Shown here: piece by piece, positions 1 through 9,976 of the stretch
Layout: every line of letters starts with the position of its first letter
Position numbering within the stretch: position 1 is the stretch's first letter
NCBI RefSeq assembly: GCF_003996855.1
Contig: NZ_NRQY01000001.1
Span: forward strand, 2,371,562-2,435,561
Reading direction: 5' to 3'
DNA: 64,000 nt
DNA from: Morganella morganii
GTDB taxonomy: Bacteria > Pseudomonadota > Gammaproteobacteria > Enterobacterales > Enterobacteriaceae
Notes under the pieces: model-generated
The model's database searches: none
What the model saw: only the letters and a program-made list of their open reading frames with translations
Told to the model about the DNA's origin: nothing
Made by a program: the position numbers and the translations under genes

Positions 1-45
1 GAACATTCTCCCGGCCGGTTATGATATTGCTTATCTGACAGTGAC

Positions 46-1191
46 TTATTTGGTCAGGTCATCAAAGAATTTCTTCACGCCGTCAAAGAAGCGTTTCGCT
101 TTCGGGGTGTTGTTGTGGCCGCTCTGGCCATCAACGGATTCACCGAACTCACGTAACAGTTCTTTCTGTTTTTCGCTCAGTTTCACCGGCGTTTCCACCA
201 CCACACGGCACATCAGGTCGCCCTGCATTCCGCCGCGCGCCGGTCTGACACCTTTGCCTTTCATGCGGAACAGTTTACCGGTCTGGGTTTCTGCCGGGAT
301 CTTCAGCTTAACGCGTCCGTCCAGTGTCGGAACTTCAATCTCACCGCCCAGCGCTGCGACAGTAAAGCCAATCGGTACTTCACAGTAGAGATTGCTGCCG
401 TCACGTTCGAAGATGTTGTGCTGGTGGACATGAACCTCGACATACAGATCGCCTGCCGGAGCCCCCATTTCGCCTGCTTCACCTTCACCGGTCAGACGGA
501 TACGGTCGCCGCTGTCCATCCCCGCAGGGATTTTGACTGACAGGGTTTTATAACGTTCAACTCGTCCGTGACCATGACACTTACTGCACGGATCTTTGAT
601 GATTTTGCCGCGGCCGTGACAGGTCGGACACGCCTGCTGCACGGCAAAGAAGCCCTGGCGCATCTGCACCTGGCCCATACCGTGACAGGTCGGACATTCC
701 TGCGGCTCAGTACCTTCTTTCGCCCCGCTGCCGTGACATTTATCACAGGTCTCCAGGGTCGGAATACGGATCTCTTTGGTCACACCACGAACCGCTTCTT
801 CAAGGGTCAGTTCGATGTTGTAACGCAGGTCTGCTCCGCGTGCCGCGCGTTGCTGACGGCGACCACCACCAAAAATATCACCGAAGACGTCACCAAAGAT
901 ATCACCGAAGTCAGCACCGCCGAAACCGCCGCCGCCAAATCCGCCGCCACCGCCCATACCGCCCTGCTCAAATGCTGCATGGCCGTACTGGTCATAAGCC
1001 GCTCGTTTTTGTGCATCAGTGAGGATTTCGTAAGCTTCTTTAACTTCTTTAAATTTATCTTCCGCGTCTTTATCGCCCTGATTACGGTCAGGGTGATATT
1101 TCATCGCAAGGCGTTTGTAGGCTTTTTTAATCTCTTTTTCATCCGCAGATTTAGAGACGCCCAACACCTCATAGTAATCTTTTTTTGCCAT
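46..1191 (-). CDS. dnaJ: Chaperone protein DnaJ (Hsp40)
   Basis: Co-chaperone that stimulates the DnaK ATPase and delivers unfolded clients to it in the cytoplasm. The 381-residue product has an N-terminal J domain with the HPD triad at residues 33-35. A Gly/Phe-rich linker follows at about 75-110. Next come four CxxCxGxG zinc-binding repeats at about 148-205 and two C-terminal beta-sandwich substrate-binding domains. Length matches the family (E. coli 376). It lies 102 bp downstream of dnaK on the same strand, with no terminator seen between them, so it is probably co-transcribed from the heat-shock promoters ahead of dnaK. Confidence 0.98.
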   Translation of the reverse strand: MAKKDYYEVLGVSKSADEKEIKKAYKRLAMKYHPDRNQGDKDAEDKFKEVKEAYEILTDAQKRAAYDQYGHAAFEQGGMGGGGGFGGGGFGGADFGDIFGDVFGDIFGGGRRQQRAARGADLRYNIELTLEEAVRGVTKEIRIPTLETCDKCHGSGAKEGTEPQECPTCHGMGQVQMRQGFFAVQQACPTCHGRGKIIKDPCSKCHGHGRVERYKTLSVKIPAGMDSGDRIRLTGEGEAGEMGAPAGDLYVEVHVHQHNIFERDGSNLYCEVPIGFTVAALGGEIEVPTLDGRVKLKIPAETQTGKLFRMKGKGVRPARGGMQGDLMCRVVVETPVKLSEKQKELLREFGESVDGQSGHNNTPKAKRFFDGVKKFFDDLTK

Positions 1192-1293
1192 CCGTTTTGT
1201 CCCTTAACACAAGCACACGGGCGCAGAGTTTCCTCAACGTCCGTGCCGGTTTTCAGTGATTAATAACAGTCATCACCGCGCCCGCTAAGGGCC

Positions 1294-3216
1294 TTATTTT
1301 TTGTCTTTGCTGTCGTCAACTTCTTCGAATTCAGCATCAACAACATCATCATTTTTACCTGCATCCTGCGCGGCATCAGCACCTGCTGCACCTGCCTGCG
1401 CCTGCTGCTGGGCAATTTCCATCAGTTTGGCTGAGGCGTCGATCAGCGCTTTCGTTTTCTCTTCGATAGCGGCTTTATCTTCGCCTTTCGCTGCGATTTC
1501 CAGCTCACTCACTGCCTGCTCGATTTTCACTTTATCGTCGCCCGGCAGTTTGTCGCCCGCTTCTTCAATTTGTTTACGGGTGGCGTGAACCAGCTGATCG
1601 GCCTGGTTACGAACCTGTACCAGCTCTTCGAACTTACGGTCAGCTTCGGCGTTTGCTTCCGCATCACGTACCATTTTCTGGATCTCTTCCTCGTTCAGAC
1701 CGGAAGAAGCCTTGATGGTGATGTTCTGCACACGGCCGCTGTTTTTGTCTTTCGCGGACACATGCAGGATACCGTCGGCGTCGATGTCAAAAGTGACTTC
1801 GATTTGCGGCATACCGCGTGGTGCAGCCTGAATACCATCCAGGTTAAACTGACCCAGTGATTTGTTATCACCGGAACGTTTACGCTCACCCTGCAGAACA
1901 TGAATAGTTACCGCAGACTGGTTGTCTTCCGCTGTGGAGAACACCTGGCTGTGTTTGGTCGGGATAGTGGTGTTCTTCGCAATCAGCGGAGTCATCACGC
2001 CGCCCATGGTTTCGATACCCAGAGACAGCGGGGTAACGTCCAGCAGCAGCACGTCTTTAACATCACCACCTAACACACCGCCCTGTACCGCAGCACCAAC
2101 TGCCACAGCTTCGTCCGGGTTCACGTCTTTACGCGGTTCTTTACCGAAGAAATCAGCAACGGTTTTCTGAACCAGCGGCATACGGGTCTGACCACCGACC
2201 AGGATAACATCATTGATGTCATTCACTGACAGGCCGGCATCCTGTAATGCAACTTTGACCGGGTCCATAGAGCGTTTAACCAGATCTTCAACCAGTGATT
2301 CCAGTTTCGCACGGGTCACTTTGATGTTCATGTGTTTAGGGCCGGTCGCGTCCGCCGTGATGTACGGCAGGTTAACGTCAGTCTGCTGTGCGGAAGAAAG
2401 CTCGATTTTCGCTTTCTCGGCAACTTCTTTCAGACGCTGCATTGCCAGCGGGTCGTTACGCAGATCGATACCCTGTTCTTTCTTAAATTCTTCAACCAGA
2501 TAGTTGATCATGCGGCTGTCGAAGTCTTCACCACCTAAGTGGGTGTCGCCGTTCGTTGCCAGCACTTCATAGGTTTTTTCGCCGTCTACTTCATCGATTT
2601 CGATGATAGAGATATCGAAAGTACCACCACCGAGGTCGAATACCGCGATAGTGCGGTTACCTACTTCACGGTCAAGACCGTAAGCCAGTGCCGCCGCAGT
2701 CGGTTCGTTGATAATACGTTTTACATCCAGACCTGCGATACGGCCGGCGTCTTTGGTTGCCTGACGCTGAGCATCGTTAAAGTAAGCAGGTACGGTGATA
2801 ACCGCTTCGGTTACCGGCTCGCCGAGATAATCTTCAGCGGTTTTTTTCATTTTTTTCAGGACTTCAGCAGAAACCTGTGGTGGTGCCATTTTCTGGCCTT
2901 TTGCTTCCACCCATGCATCGCCGTTATCAGCGCCGACAATTTTGTACGGCATGATGTTCATATCGCGGCGCACTTCTTCATCGTCAAAACGACGACCAAT
3001 CAGACGTTTGATTGCAAACAGTGTGTTCTGCGGATTGGTAACAGCCTGACGTTTTGCCGGCTGACCGACCAGGATTTCACCATCCTGTGTATACGCAATG
3101 ATTGACGGCGTTGTGCGGTCGCCTTCTGCGTTCTCCAGGACACGTGCCTGATTACCATCCATTACAGCAACACAAGAGTTGGTTGTACCTAAATCGATAC
3201 CAATAATTTTACCCAT
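1294..3216 (-). CDS. dnaK: Chaperone protein DnaK (Hsp70)
   Basis: ATP-dependent Hsp70 chaperone. The 640-residue protein begins [16 protein letters not shown], the phosphate-1 motif of the actin-like ATPase domain (about 1-385). It continues with the substrate-binding beta domain (about 390-505) and an alpha-helical lid. The tail is rich in Ala, Gln and acidic residues and ends DDSKDKK. Length equals the enterobacterial norm (638-640). A purine-rich ribosome-binding site (GGAGGCC) lies just upstream. Two sigma-32-type promoters lie upstream, as in E. coli, and dnaJ follows as the second gene of the operon. Confidence 0.99.
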   Translation of the reverse strand: MGKIIGIDLGTTNSCVAVMDGNQARVLENAEGDRTTPSIIAYTQDGEILVGQPAKRQAVTNPQNTLFAIKRLIGRRFDDEEVRRDMNIMPYKIVGADNGDAWVEAKGQKMAPPQVSAEVLKKMKKTAEDYLGEPVTEAVITVPAYFNDAQRQATKDAGRIAGLDVKRIINEPTAAALAYGLDREVGNRTIAVFDLGGGTFDISIIEIDEVDGEKTYEVLATNGDTHLGGEDFDSRMINYLVEEFKKEQGIDLRNDPLAMQRLKEVAEKAKIELSSAQQTDVNLPYITADATGPKHMNIKVTRAKLESLVEDLVKRSMDPVKVALQDAGLSVNDINDVILVGGQTRMPLVQKTVADFFGKEPRKDVNPDEAVAVGAAVQGGVLGGDVKDVLLLDVTPLSLGIETMGGVMTPLIAKNTTIPTKHSQVFSTAEDNQSAVTIHVLQGERKRSGDNKSLGQFNLDGIQAAPRGMPQIEVTFDIDADGILHVSAKDKNSGRVQNITIKASSGLNEEEIQKMVRDAEANAEADRKFEELVQVRNQADQLVHATRKQIEEAGDKLPGDDKVKIEQAVSELEIAAKGEDKAAIEEKTKALIDASAKLMEIAQQQAQAGAAGADAAQDAGKNDDVVDAEFEEVDDSKDKK

Positions 3217-3260
3217 CTAAAGGCCTCCGAATAATTCTGTTCGTCTTACGCTACCGATGT

Positions 3261-3288
3261 ATATGAGGTTCAATTTTCACTTTTCAAG
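3261..3288 (-). promoter_or_regulatory. Proximal sigma-32 heat-shock promoter of dnaKJ
   Basis: On the minus strand a perfect CTTGAAA -35 element (3282-3288) is followed after 13 bp by CCTCATAT (3261-3268), one mismatch from the sigma-32 -10 consensus CCCCATNT. It lies about 45 bp upstream of the dnaK start codon. Read from sequence; not tested. Confidence 0.75.
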
Positions 3289-3390
3289 AAAAAATTTTTC
3301 ACTCACCCGTTACCCGGAACATTTCCGGCGGTACCGGATACCCGCAGCGTTAAAGGGGATTCAACTGAGTTTCAGTTTCCGATGACAACT

Positions 3391-3418
3391 AGATGGGGCC
3401 ATAAATGCATTCATCAAG
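3391..3418 (-). promoter_or_regulatory. Distal sigma-32 heat-shock promoter of dnaKJ
   Basis: On the minus strand CTTGATG (3412-3418) is separated by 13 bp from CCCCATCT (3391-3398). Both elements and their immediate flanks closely resemble the E. coli dnaK P1 promoter as I recall it. It would give a 5' untranslated leader of roughly 165 nt. The rest of the 3217-3527 gap holds no gene that I can see. Confidence 0.85.
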
Positions 3419-3466
3419 GGGAAAATGAAAAAAAACAGATTATTTAAAAGAAAATGATGAAACGCT

Positions 3467-3503
3467 GAAAAATGCTGTGCTGACAATCATATCAGCACGG
3501 CAT
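3467..3503 (-). terminator. Rho-independent terminator of the MFS transporter gene
   Basis: On the minus strand an imperfect 12-13-bp stem built on GTGCTGA/TCAGCAC is followed by TTTTTC. It sits about 25 bp past the transporter stop codon and separates that gene from the dnaK promoters. Confidence 0.7.
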
Positions 3504-3527
3504 TTATACAGTACAGAAGCAGGGTTA

Positions 3528-4832
3528 TCAGGAGCCGAAGACCATCATCCGCTGACGCACCGTGGCTTTGCCCATATACAGCCCCAGCAGCAGGCCGATC
3601 AGCGAGAGTCCCAGCATGTAATACGCGGGTGCCAGCGGTGTCCATTTCAGGAATAGTGTGACCACAATTGGTGTCAGTCCGCCGAAAATGGCATAAGAGA
3701 GATTGTAGGAGAACGAAATGCCGCTGAAGCGGATCTCCGCCGGATAGCTGTTCACCATCACAAACGGCACCGCGCCCACCACGCCGACACTGAATCCGGC
3801 CAGTCCGTAAGTCAGCGACAGCGGTGTGCCCGGTTCACCGGCGGTCAGATAAAAATAGCCGGTACAGACCGCCAGCAGCAGGCTGCCGAAGGTAAAGACT
3901 ACGGATGCACCCAGCTTGTCACACAGATATCCGGCGACCAGACATCCGCCGCACAGCGCCAGAATCGCGGTCATATTGGCGACAGAAACTACCGCTTTTG
4001 CCAGGCCGAACTCCGTCTGTAAATAGGCGGGTGTCAGCAGGATCACCACCACAATCCCGGCGGAGAGCAGCCAGGTCAGCAGCATAGAGATTACAATCGC
4101 TTCTTTGTGATTCACTACCACGGTTTTCAGCGGCAATTCTTTTGCCAGCGCTTTTTGCTGCTTCATCTCCTGAAAGATAGGCGTTTCCGCCAGCCAGCGG
4201 CGCAGATAAAGTGCCACAAACCCGAAAATACCCCCGAGGAAGAACGGCACGCGCCAGCCCCAGGCAAGCTGCTGCGCTTCGGTAAAGAGTGTCGCCATCA
4301 TCATGGCCACCAGCGAGCCGAGCAGGATACCGACGGTCAGTCCGGCTGTCAGCGTGCCGCAGGCAATGCCGATACGGTGTTTCGGCACATGCTCGGAGAC
4401 AAATACCCAGGCGCCCGGCACTTCCCCGCCGATAGCTGCCCCCTGCATCACCCGCATCAATAAAAGCAGTAACGGTGCGGCAATACCGATAGATTCATAG
4501 GTCGGCAGCAGACCGATACAGAGTGTCGGCACCGCCATCAGCAAAATACTGAGGGAGAACATTTTCTTACGTCCGACCAGGTCACCGAAGTGAGCCATCA
4601 CAATGCCGCCCAGCGGACGCACCAGGTAACCGGCAGCAAAGATCCCGAAGGTTTGCATCTGTACCAGCCACGCGGGAATGTCCGGCGGAAAGAAAAGTTT
4701 GCCGATGGTGACGGCAAAGAAGATGAAAATAATAAAATCGTAGAATTCAAGTGCGCCACCCAGGGCCGCGAGAGAGAGTTTTATAATCCTGCCGGTTGAG
4801 TGTCCGGGGAATGGTCTGTGCCATGGGTTCAC
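3528..4832 (-). CDS. MFS transporter, metabolite:H+ symporter (MHS) type
   Basis: Inner-membrane secondary transporter of 434 residues with about 12 predicted hydrophobic segments. The loop 2-3 motif GDLVGRKKMF and the RVMQGAAIGGEVPGAW segment are typical of the proton-coupled metabolite:H+ symporter subfamily (ProP, KgtP, ShiA, YhjE). The substrate cannot be told from sequence. The reading starts at GTG (4830-4832) with AGGA just 3 nt upstream, so the exact start is uncertain. The nearby ATG at 4822-4824 is out of frame. It occupies the place where E. coli carries satP-yaaW-yaaI between mog and dnaK, so this is a lineage-specific replacement. Confidence 0.85.
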   Translation of the reverse strand: MNPWHRPFPGHSTGRIIKLSLAALGGALEFYDFIIFIFFAVTIGKLFFPPDIPAWLVQMQTFGIFAAGYLVRPLGGIVMAHFGDLVGRKKMFSLSILLMAVPTLCIGLLPTYESIGIAAPLLLLLMRVMQGAAIGGEVPGAWVFVSEHVPKHRIGIACGTLTAGLTVGILLGSLVAMMMATLFTEAQQLAWGWRVPFFLGGIFGFVALYLRRWLAETPIFQEMKQQKALAKELPLKTVVVNHKEAIVISMLLTWLLSAGIVVVILLTPAYLQTEFGLAKAVVSVANMTAILALCGGCLVAGYLCDKLGASVVFTFGSLLLAVCTGYFYLTAGEPGTPLSLTYGLAGFSVGVVGAVPFVMVNSYPAEIRFSGISFSYNLSYAIFGGLTPIVVTLFLKWTPLAPAYYMLGLSLIGLLLGLYMGKATVRQRMMVFGS

Positions 4833-4945
4833 CTTTCCTGTCTTTACATTGCTGTTATCTTTACTTTACATAAACGGATAACCGCATCATAGGACAAGAA
4901 AGGTGTCCGGGGGAATACTTTTTATTTTATGCTGAAAACGCAGTA

Positions 4946-5530
4946 TTACTGCGGCTTTATTGCTGATTTCGGACGAAATGCCGCGACAATTTCAGGGTCA
5001 GTTTCAATGTAAGGACCGTCCAGCAACTGTATACAATATGGTACACTTGCAAAAATACCGGAAACGACCACTTTACCATTTTCATCTTTCAGCCCTTCCA
5101 GAGTTTCAGCAATGGCTTTCGGCTGCCCCGGCAGATTGAGGATCAGCGACTGATTGCGGATCACGCCAACCTGGCGGGATAAAATGGCGGTCGGTACAAA
5201 TTTCAGGCTGATCTGGCGCATCTGTTCGCCGAACCCCGGCATTTCACGATCTGCCACCGCCAGTGTTGCATCCGGAGTCACATCACGCCGCGCCGGGCCG
5301 GTTCCGCCGGTTGTCAGCACCAGATGGCAACCGAATTCATCCACCAGCTCACACAGCGTCTGGCTGATCATCGCTTCTTCATCCGGGATCAGGCGGGTTT
5401 CTGTCTGAAAAGGCGTGGTGATGGTTTTTTCCAGCCATGCCTGTAAGGCCGGAATGCCTTTATCTTCATAAATACCACCGGATGCGCGGTCAGAAACCGA
5501 GACAAGACCGATGCGCAACACATTGTTCAT
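4946..5530 (-). CDS. mog: Molybdopterin adenylyltransferase Mog
   Basis: Adenylylates molybdopterin in molybdenum cofactor synthesis before molybdate insertion by MoeA. The 194-residue protein starts MNNVLRIGLVSVSDRASGG and contains the MPT-binding signature TTGGTGPARRD. The frame is open upstream to 5602. The ATG at 5528-5530 is chosen because AGGTGACT lies immediately before it and the result matches the E. coli length and N-terminus. It lies downstream of talB on the same strand, but a strong terminator after talB separates the two, so mog probably has its own promoter. Confidence 0.96.
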   Translation of the reverse strand: MNNVLRIGLVSVSDRASGGIYEDKGIPALQAWLEKTITTPFQTETRLIPDEEAMISQTLCELVDEFGCHLVLTTGGTGPARRDVTPDATLAVADREMPGFGEQMRQISLKFVPTAILSRQVGVIRNQSLILNLPGQPKAIAETLEGLKDENGKVVVSGIFASVPYCIQLLDGPYIETDPEIVAAFRPKSAIKPQ

Positions 5531-5586
5531 AGTCACCTCAACGTCATTTTGACTCCGGGGCACAGCATAGCATTGCCGCCGGAAAC

Positions 5587-5610
5587 AAAAAAGGCAGCCC
5601 ATCGGCTGCC
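5587..5610 (-). terminator. Rho-independent terminator of talB
   Basis: On the minus strand GGCAGCCGATGGGCTGCC folds into a 7-bp GC-rich stem followed by six T residues. It begins 26 bp past the talB stop codon. Confidence 0.85.
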
Positions 5611-5636
5611 TCTTATATCTGACTGTATTATAACGA

Positions 5637-6590
5637 TTACAGCAGATCGGCGATCATTTTTTCCAGTTTACCCTGGTCTACCGCAAATTTACGGATACCG
5701 TCCGCCAGTTTCTCGGTTGCCATCGCATCACTGTGGTGGCCCCAGTAGAATTCAGCTTCTGTCAGCGGTGCAGGACGCGCTTTCACTTCGCCTTTGTATT
5801 CCAGTTTGCGTTCAACCGCGCCGGTCGCTTCTGACAGTTCTTTCAGCAATGCAGGAGCGATTGTCAGACGGTCACAACCGGCCAGCTCCAGGATTTCACC
5901 GGAATTACGGAAGCTTGCGCCCATGACCACGGTTTTGTAGCCGTGCTCTTTATAGAAATTGTAGATCTCAGTCACTGAAATCACGCCCGGATCTTCTGCC
6001 GGAGCAAATTCTTTCTTGTCGCTGTTTGCTTTGTACCAGTCGAGGATACGGCCGACGAACGGAGAAATCAGATACACGCCTGCTTCCGCACAGGCGCGTG
6101 CCTGGGCAAAGGAGAACAGCAGTGTCAGGTTACAGTTGATGCCTTCTTTTTCCAGCTGTTCCGCCGCGCGGATACCCTGCCAGGTAGATGCCAGCTTGAT
6201 CAGGATACGATCGTTGCTGATACCGGCATCGTTATACAGTTTGATGAGACGTTTTGCTTTGGCGATACTTGCCTGAGTGTCATAAGAGAGACGGGCATCC
6301 ACTTCTGTGGAGATACGACCCGGAATCAGTTTCAGGATTTCCAGACCGATATTCACCGCCAGTTTGTCACCGGCATCGATAATCTGCTGTTCACGTGAAT
6401 CGCTCTGCGCACGCGCCCAGGTCACCGCCTCATCAATTAACTTACGGTACTCCGGAATCTGCGCCGCGTTGAGGATCAGAGAAGGGTTGGTGGTGGCATC
6501 CTGTGGTTTGTAAAGCTTCATCGCTTCGATGTCACCGGTATCGGCCACGACCGTGGTCAGAGTACGCAGGGAAGTTAATTTATCGGTCAT
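5637..6590 (-). CDS. talB: Transaldolase B
   Basis: Pentose-phosphate pathway enzyme that moves a dihydroxyacetone unit from sedoheptulose 7-phosphate to glyceraldehyde 3-phosphate. Its 317 residues equal the E. coli TalB length. It shows the N-terminal DATTNPSL segment and the Schiff-base lysine in RILIKLAST (near residue 132). The beta-barrel motifs expected for class I aldolase-fold transaldolases are present. It is followed by its own terminator and then mog, as in E. coli; yaaA is divergent upstream. Confidence 0.98.
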   Translation of the reverse strand: MTDKLTSLRTLTTVVADTGDIEAMKLYKPQDATTNPSLILNAAQIPEYRKLIDEAVTWARAQSDSREQQIIDAGDKLAVNIGLEILKLIPGRISTEVDARLSYDTQASIAKAKRLIKLYNDAGISNDRILIKLASTWQGIRAAEQLEKEGINCNLTLLFSFAQARACAEAGVYLISPFVGRILDWYKANSDKKEFAPAEDPGVISVTEIYNFYKEHGYKTVVMGASFRNSGEILELAGCDRLTIAPALLKELSEATGAVERKLEYKGEVKARPAPLTEAEFYWGHHSDAMATEKLADGIRKFAVDQGKLEKMIADLL

Positions 6591-6833
6591 TTTCGTCTCT
6601 CATCTTATGTCTGAATAGATGGCAATATGCCGCAACTGCATTTGATAATATCACGGACAGCCCGCCGCGCAAGCAGGGAAAATCCGGCGCATCCCCTGTG
6701 TTCCGCCGTTATTCCGTTGTTATCCGGAGCATTTCCTGTTTTGTGTGCCATCACCGATTACAGTGATTTGCCCGTTCTCCTCTTTTTTTTGTTAAAGTAA
6801 CCGGAGAATGACAACATCAGACCGGAGCCGACT

Positions 6834-7625
6834 ATGCTGCTGACTATTTCCCCTGCCAAAACCCTCGATTATGACAGCCCGTTAGCCACTGAGCGCCATA
6901 CTCAGCCTGAGCTGCTGGCACAGTCAGAAACCCTGATAGAAACCTGCCGCAAACTGACTCCGGCGGATATCGGCTCGCTGATGCATATCAGTGATAAGCT
7001 GGCCGGACTGAATGCCGCCCGTTTCGGGGAATGGCAGCCGGATTTCACGCCGGATAATGCCCGTCAGGCCATTCTGGCGTTTAAAGGGGACGTGTATACC
7101 GGAATGCAGGCGGAAACCTTCAGTGAAGCCGATTTTGATTTCGCCCAGCAGCACCTGCGTATGCTTTCCGGTCTGTACGGCGTGCTGCGCCCGCTGGATC
7201 TGATGCAGCCTTACCGTCTGGAAATGGGGACGAAACTCGCCAATCCGCGCGGCAAAGATCTGTATACGTTCTGGGGTGATATGATTACGGACAATCTGAA
7301 TCAGGCGCTGGCCGCACAGGGCGATAATGTGCTGGTTAATCTGGCCTCTGATGAATACTTTAAAGCGGTGAATCCGAAGAAACTGAATGCGGTGATTATC
7401 AAGCCGGTTTTCCTCGATGAGAAAAACGGCAAGTACAAAGTGATCAGCTTCTATGCGAAGAAAGCACGCGGCCTGATGAGCCGGTTTATTATTCAGAACC
7501 GCCTGACACAGCCGTCTCAGCTGACCGGCTTTAATCTCGACGGTTACCGTTTTGATGAAAGTCAGTCCGGTGAGCGGGAACTGGTATTTACGCGACCGGA
7601 AGGTACCGGTTCTGATAACGGGTAA
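6834..7625 (+). CDS. yaaA: Peroxide stress protein YaaA
   Basis: Cytoplasmic DUF328/UPF0246 protein. In E. coli its homologue limits intracellular iron and oxidative DNA damage during hydrogen peroxide stress. The 263-residue product starts [17 protein letters not shown], the highly conserved family N-terminus. It contains [11 protein letters not shown] and [12 protein letters not shown], also family hallmarks. GGAG lies 8 bp upstream of the ATG. It lies between convergent thrC and divergent talB, as in the E. coli map, except that yaaX and yaaJ are missing here. Confidence 0.95.
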   Translation: MLLTISPAKTLDYDSPLATERHTQPELLAQSETLIETCRKLTPADIGSLMHISDKLAGLNAARFGEWQPDFTPDNARQAILAFKGDVYTGMQAETFSEADFDFAQQHLRMLSGLYGVLRPLDLMQPYRLEMGTKLANPRGKDLYTFWGDMITDNLNQALAAQGDNVLVNLASDEYFKAVNPKKLNAVIIKPVFLDEKNGKYKVISFYAKKARGLMSRFIIQNRLTQPSQLTGFNLDGYRFDESQSGERELVFTRPEGTGSDNG

Positions 7626-7663
7626 AACAAAAAGTCGCGGTAAATACCTCCCTGTACGCTCAG

Positions 7664-7693
7664 CTGCGCCATCCGTGGCGCAGTATGCTTTTT
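7664..7693 (+). terminator. Probable terminator of yaaA
   Basis: CTGCGCC and GGCGCAG form a 7-bp stem with a 6-nt loop; TTTTT follows five bases later on the plus strand. It lies between the convergent yaaA and thrC genes. Confidence 0.55.
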
Positions 7694-7738
7694 GTTCTCT
7701 TACCCGTTATCATCACGCTATTGATAATTGACAGGAAG

Positions 7739-9031
7739 TTACGGCTTCACCGTCTTCAGCAGATAGTCCCGCAGTGCCGCAAAATCCGCCGGTAACACGG
7801 CAGACAACAGCGGCAAATCAGCCCGCTCCGCCAGTTCCGCCGGTAACGGCAGTTTACTGCCCAGAATCGCTTCCACACTCTCCAGGAATTTTGCCGGATG
7901 CGCTGTGCCGAGGAAAATACCGTACTCGCCCGGCTGCAAATCACTGCGCAGCAGACGATAGGCGATCGCGGCATGCGGCTCGGAAATATAACCTTTCGCA
8001 TCCAGATCACGCATCGTTTCCCGGGTTTCGTCATCACTCACCGCGCCTGAACGCAGATCTTTCAGAGACCAGCCCTCACGCGCAAACAGCGCCTCAATAC
8101 GCGGCCAGTTGTTCGGCTGGCTGACATCCATGGCATTGGATAACGTTGCCACCGTCGCCGCCGGTTTCCACTGTCCGTCCGCCAGATAGCGCGGCACGGT
8201 GTCGTTGGCATTGGTCGCGGCGATAAAGCGTTTCACCGGCAGCCCCATCGCTTTTGCCAGTACCCCGGCGGTCAGATCACCGAAGTTGCCGCTCGGCACC
8301 GAGAACACCAGTTCACCGCGTTTTTCCGCCGGAACCTGTGCCACCGCTTCAAAGTAATAACAGATTTGTGCCAGCAGGCGGCTGATATTAATGGAGTTTG
8401 CTGAGTTCAGATGCAGTGTCTGTTTCAGTTCCTCATCATTAAACGCCTGTTTCACCAGTGCCTGACAGGCATCGAAATCATCCTGCACCGCCACGGAATG
8501 AATATTACCGCCGAGGGTACAGAACAGTTTTTCCTGTAACGGGCTGATTTTTCCCTGCGGATAGAGGATCACCACCTGCACATTTTTCAGGCCGTAAAAA
8601 GCATGTGCAACTGCCGCACCGGTATCGCCGGAAGTCGCGGTCAGGATGGTAACCGGTTTGTCACCGGCAACCGCTGCCAGCGCCTGTGCCATAAAACGCC
8701 CGCCGAAATCTTTGAATGCCAGTGTCGGGCCGTGAAACAGCTCCAGACAGGCCACATCCGGCTCCACCTGATTCAGCGGTGCCGGGAAAGCAAAGGCGGC
8801 ACGGACACGCGTGGCCAGCTCAGCTTCCGGAATTTCATCACCAATCAGAGCATGCAGAATGGCGGTACTGCGGCTGACAAAATCCATCGCCAGCAGCTTA
8901 TCCATCTCGGCCGGCTCAAAAAACGGAATCTCACGCGGGAAGAACAACCCCTGTCCGCGTCCCAGCCCCTGTTTTACCGCCTGTGCAAAACTGACCTTCT
9001 CACTCTCATCTTTTAAATTGTACAGTTCCAT
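7739..9031 (-). CDS. thrC: Threonine synthase
   Basis: PLP-dependent enzyme converting O-phospho-L-homoserine to L-threonine, the last step of the pathway. The 430-residue product begins MELYNLKDESEKVSFAQA. It carries the PLP-lysine motif LAFKDFGGRF near residue 107 and the phosphate-binding loop SGNFGD. It is the third gene of thrLABC, 9 bp after thrB, and is close to the E. coli length (428). Expression should follow the thr attenuator. Confidence 0.98.
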   Translation of the reverse strand: MELYNLKDESEKVSFAQAVKQGLGRGQGLFFPREIPFFEPAEMDKLLAMDFVSRSTAILHALIGDEIPEAELATRVRAAFAFPAPLNQVEPDVACLELFHGPTLAFKDFGGRFMAQALAAVAGDKPVTILTATSGDTGAAVAHAFYGLKNVQVVILYPQGKISPLQEKLFCTLGGNIHSVAVQDDFDACQALVKQAFNDEELKQTLHLNSANSINISRLLAQICYYFEAVAQVPAEKRGELVFSVPSGNFGDLTAGVLAKAMGLPVKRFIAATNANDTVPRYLADGQWKPAATVATLSNAMDVSQPNNWPRIEALFAREGWSLKDLRSGAVSDDETRETMRDLDAKGYISEPHAAIAYRLLRSDLQPGEYGIFLGTAHPAKFLESVEAILGSKLPLPAELAERADLPLLSAVLPADFAALRDYLLKTVKP

Positions 9032-9040
9032 TTTTTACCT

Positions 9041-9973
9041 TTATGCACTTATCTGACGTGCGCCTTTGAGATCGAGACGGCACAGATGGACAAACCCTTC
9101 GCTGTTCTGCAAATACTGTGTGTTAAAGACATCCGCCACCTGCTCTGCCGCTGATTTGCTGTCACAGACAGCAAACAGGGTCGGCCCGGAGCCGGAAATA
9201 CCGCATGCCTTCGCGCCGCGGGCAAGCACCTGCTCACGGACAGCATCAAAGTTCGGCAGCAATTCACGGCGGTACGGCTCCGCCACCACGTCGCGGATCA
9301 TGGCCGCTGCCAAATCGGCCTGCCCGGTGTGACAAGCGTGGATAAATCCGGCCAGGTTGCGCCCGTGGCTGACAATATCCGCCCGTGAATAAGTGGCCGG
9401 TAAAATCGCCCGCGCCTGCGCGGTGGAGACTTTAATGCCCGGATACGCCATCACCCAGTACCAGTGTTCAAACCCCGGCACCGCCTGGCTGACGCTTTCT
9501 CCGGTTTCAATATTGAGCTGCAATCCGCCCAGGAAGCAGGGGGCGACATTGTCATAATGCACACTGCCGGAGATACGCCCTTCCATCTCACCCATCAGGC
9601 GCAGCAGCGACATTTCATCCAGCGGCCTGCCGGTGTACTCATTCAGTGCCACCAGCGCAGCCACCACCGAGCAGGCGCTGGAGCCCAGCCCCGAGCCCAC
9701 CGGCATATTTTTTTCCAGCACCATCGCAACCGGCAGGTCATCATTGATGATCTCACTGAACCGCTCACGGCACTGATATACAATATTGTGCTTCGGATTC
9801 ACCGGCAGTTTACCGGCAAAACGTCCGCTGTTTCTGAGTGAAAACGTCTCTGCCTTCGCGACGGACACGCAGTCGCCGAGCAGTTCCCCGCTGACCGGGG
9901 ACACTGCCGCACCCAGCACATCGAACCCCACACTCACATTCCCGATTGACGCCGGTGCATAAATTCTTATCAC
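9041..9973 (-). CDS. thrB: Homoserine kinase
   Basis: GHMP-family kinase that phosphorylates L-homoserine with ATP. The 310-residue protein starts [18 protein letters not shown] and carries the glycine-rich ATP loop [17 protein letters not shown] at about 91-107. A C-terminal [11 protein letters not shown] motif is also present. It lies only 3 bp after thrA and 9 bp before thrC, so translation within the operon is probably coupled. Confidence 0.98.
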   Translation of the reverse strand: MIRIYAPASIGNVSVGFDVLGAAVSPVSGELLGDCVSVAKAETFSLRNSGRFAGKLPVNPKHNIVYQCRERFSEIINDDLPVAMVLEKNMPVGSGLGSSACSVVAALVALNEYTGRPLDEMSLLRLMGEMEGRISGSVHYDNVAPCFLGGLQLNIETGESVSQAVPGFEHWYWVMAYPGIKVSTAQARAILPATYSRADIVSHGRNLAGFIHACHTGQADLAAAMIRDVVAEPYRRELLPNFDAVREQVLARGAKACGISGSGPTLFAVCDSKSAAEQVADVFNTQYLQNSEGFVHLCRLDLKGARQISA

Positions 9974-9976
9974 GTT

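Noticed and set aside
568..1263. Long plus-strand frame opposite dnaJ
   Set aside because: It mirrors the conserved dnaJ codons and has no ribosome-binding site or recognisable domain; dnaJ is certain on the other strand.
2539..3105. 188-codon plus-strand frame opposite dnaK
   Set aside because: Antisense shadow of a highly conserved gene; composition reflects dnaK codon bias only.
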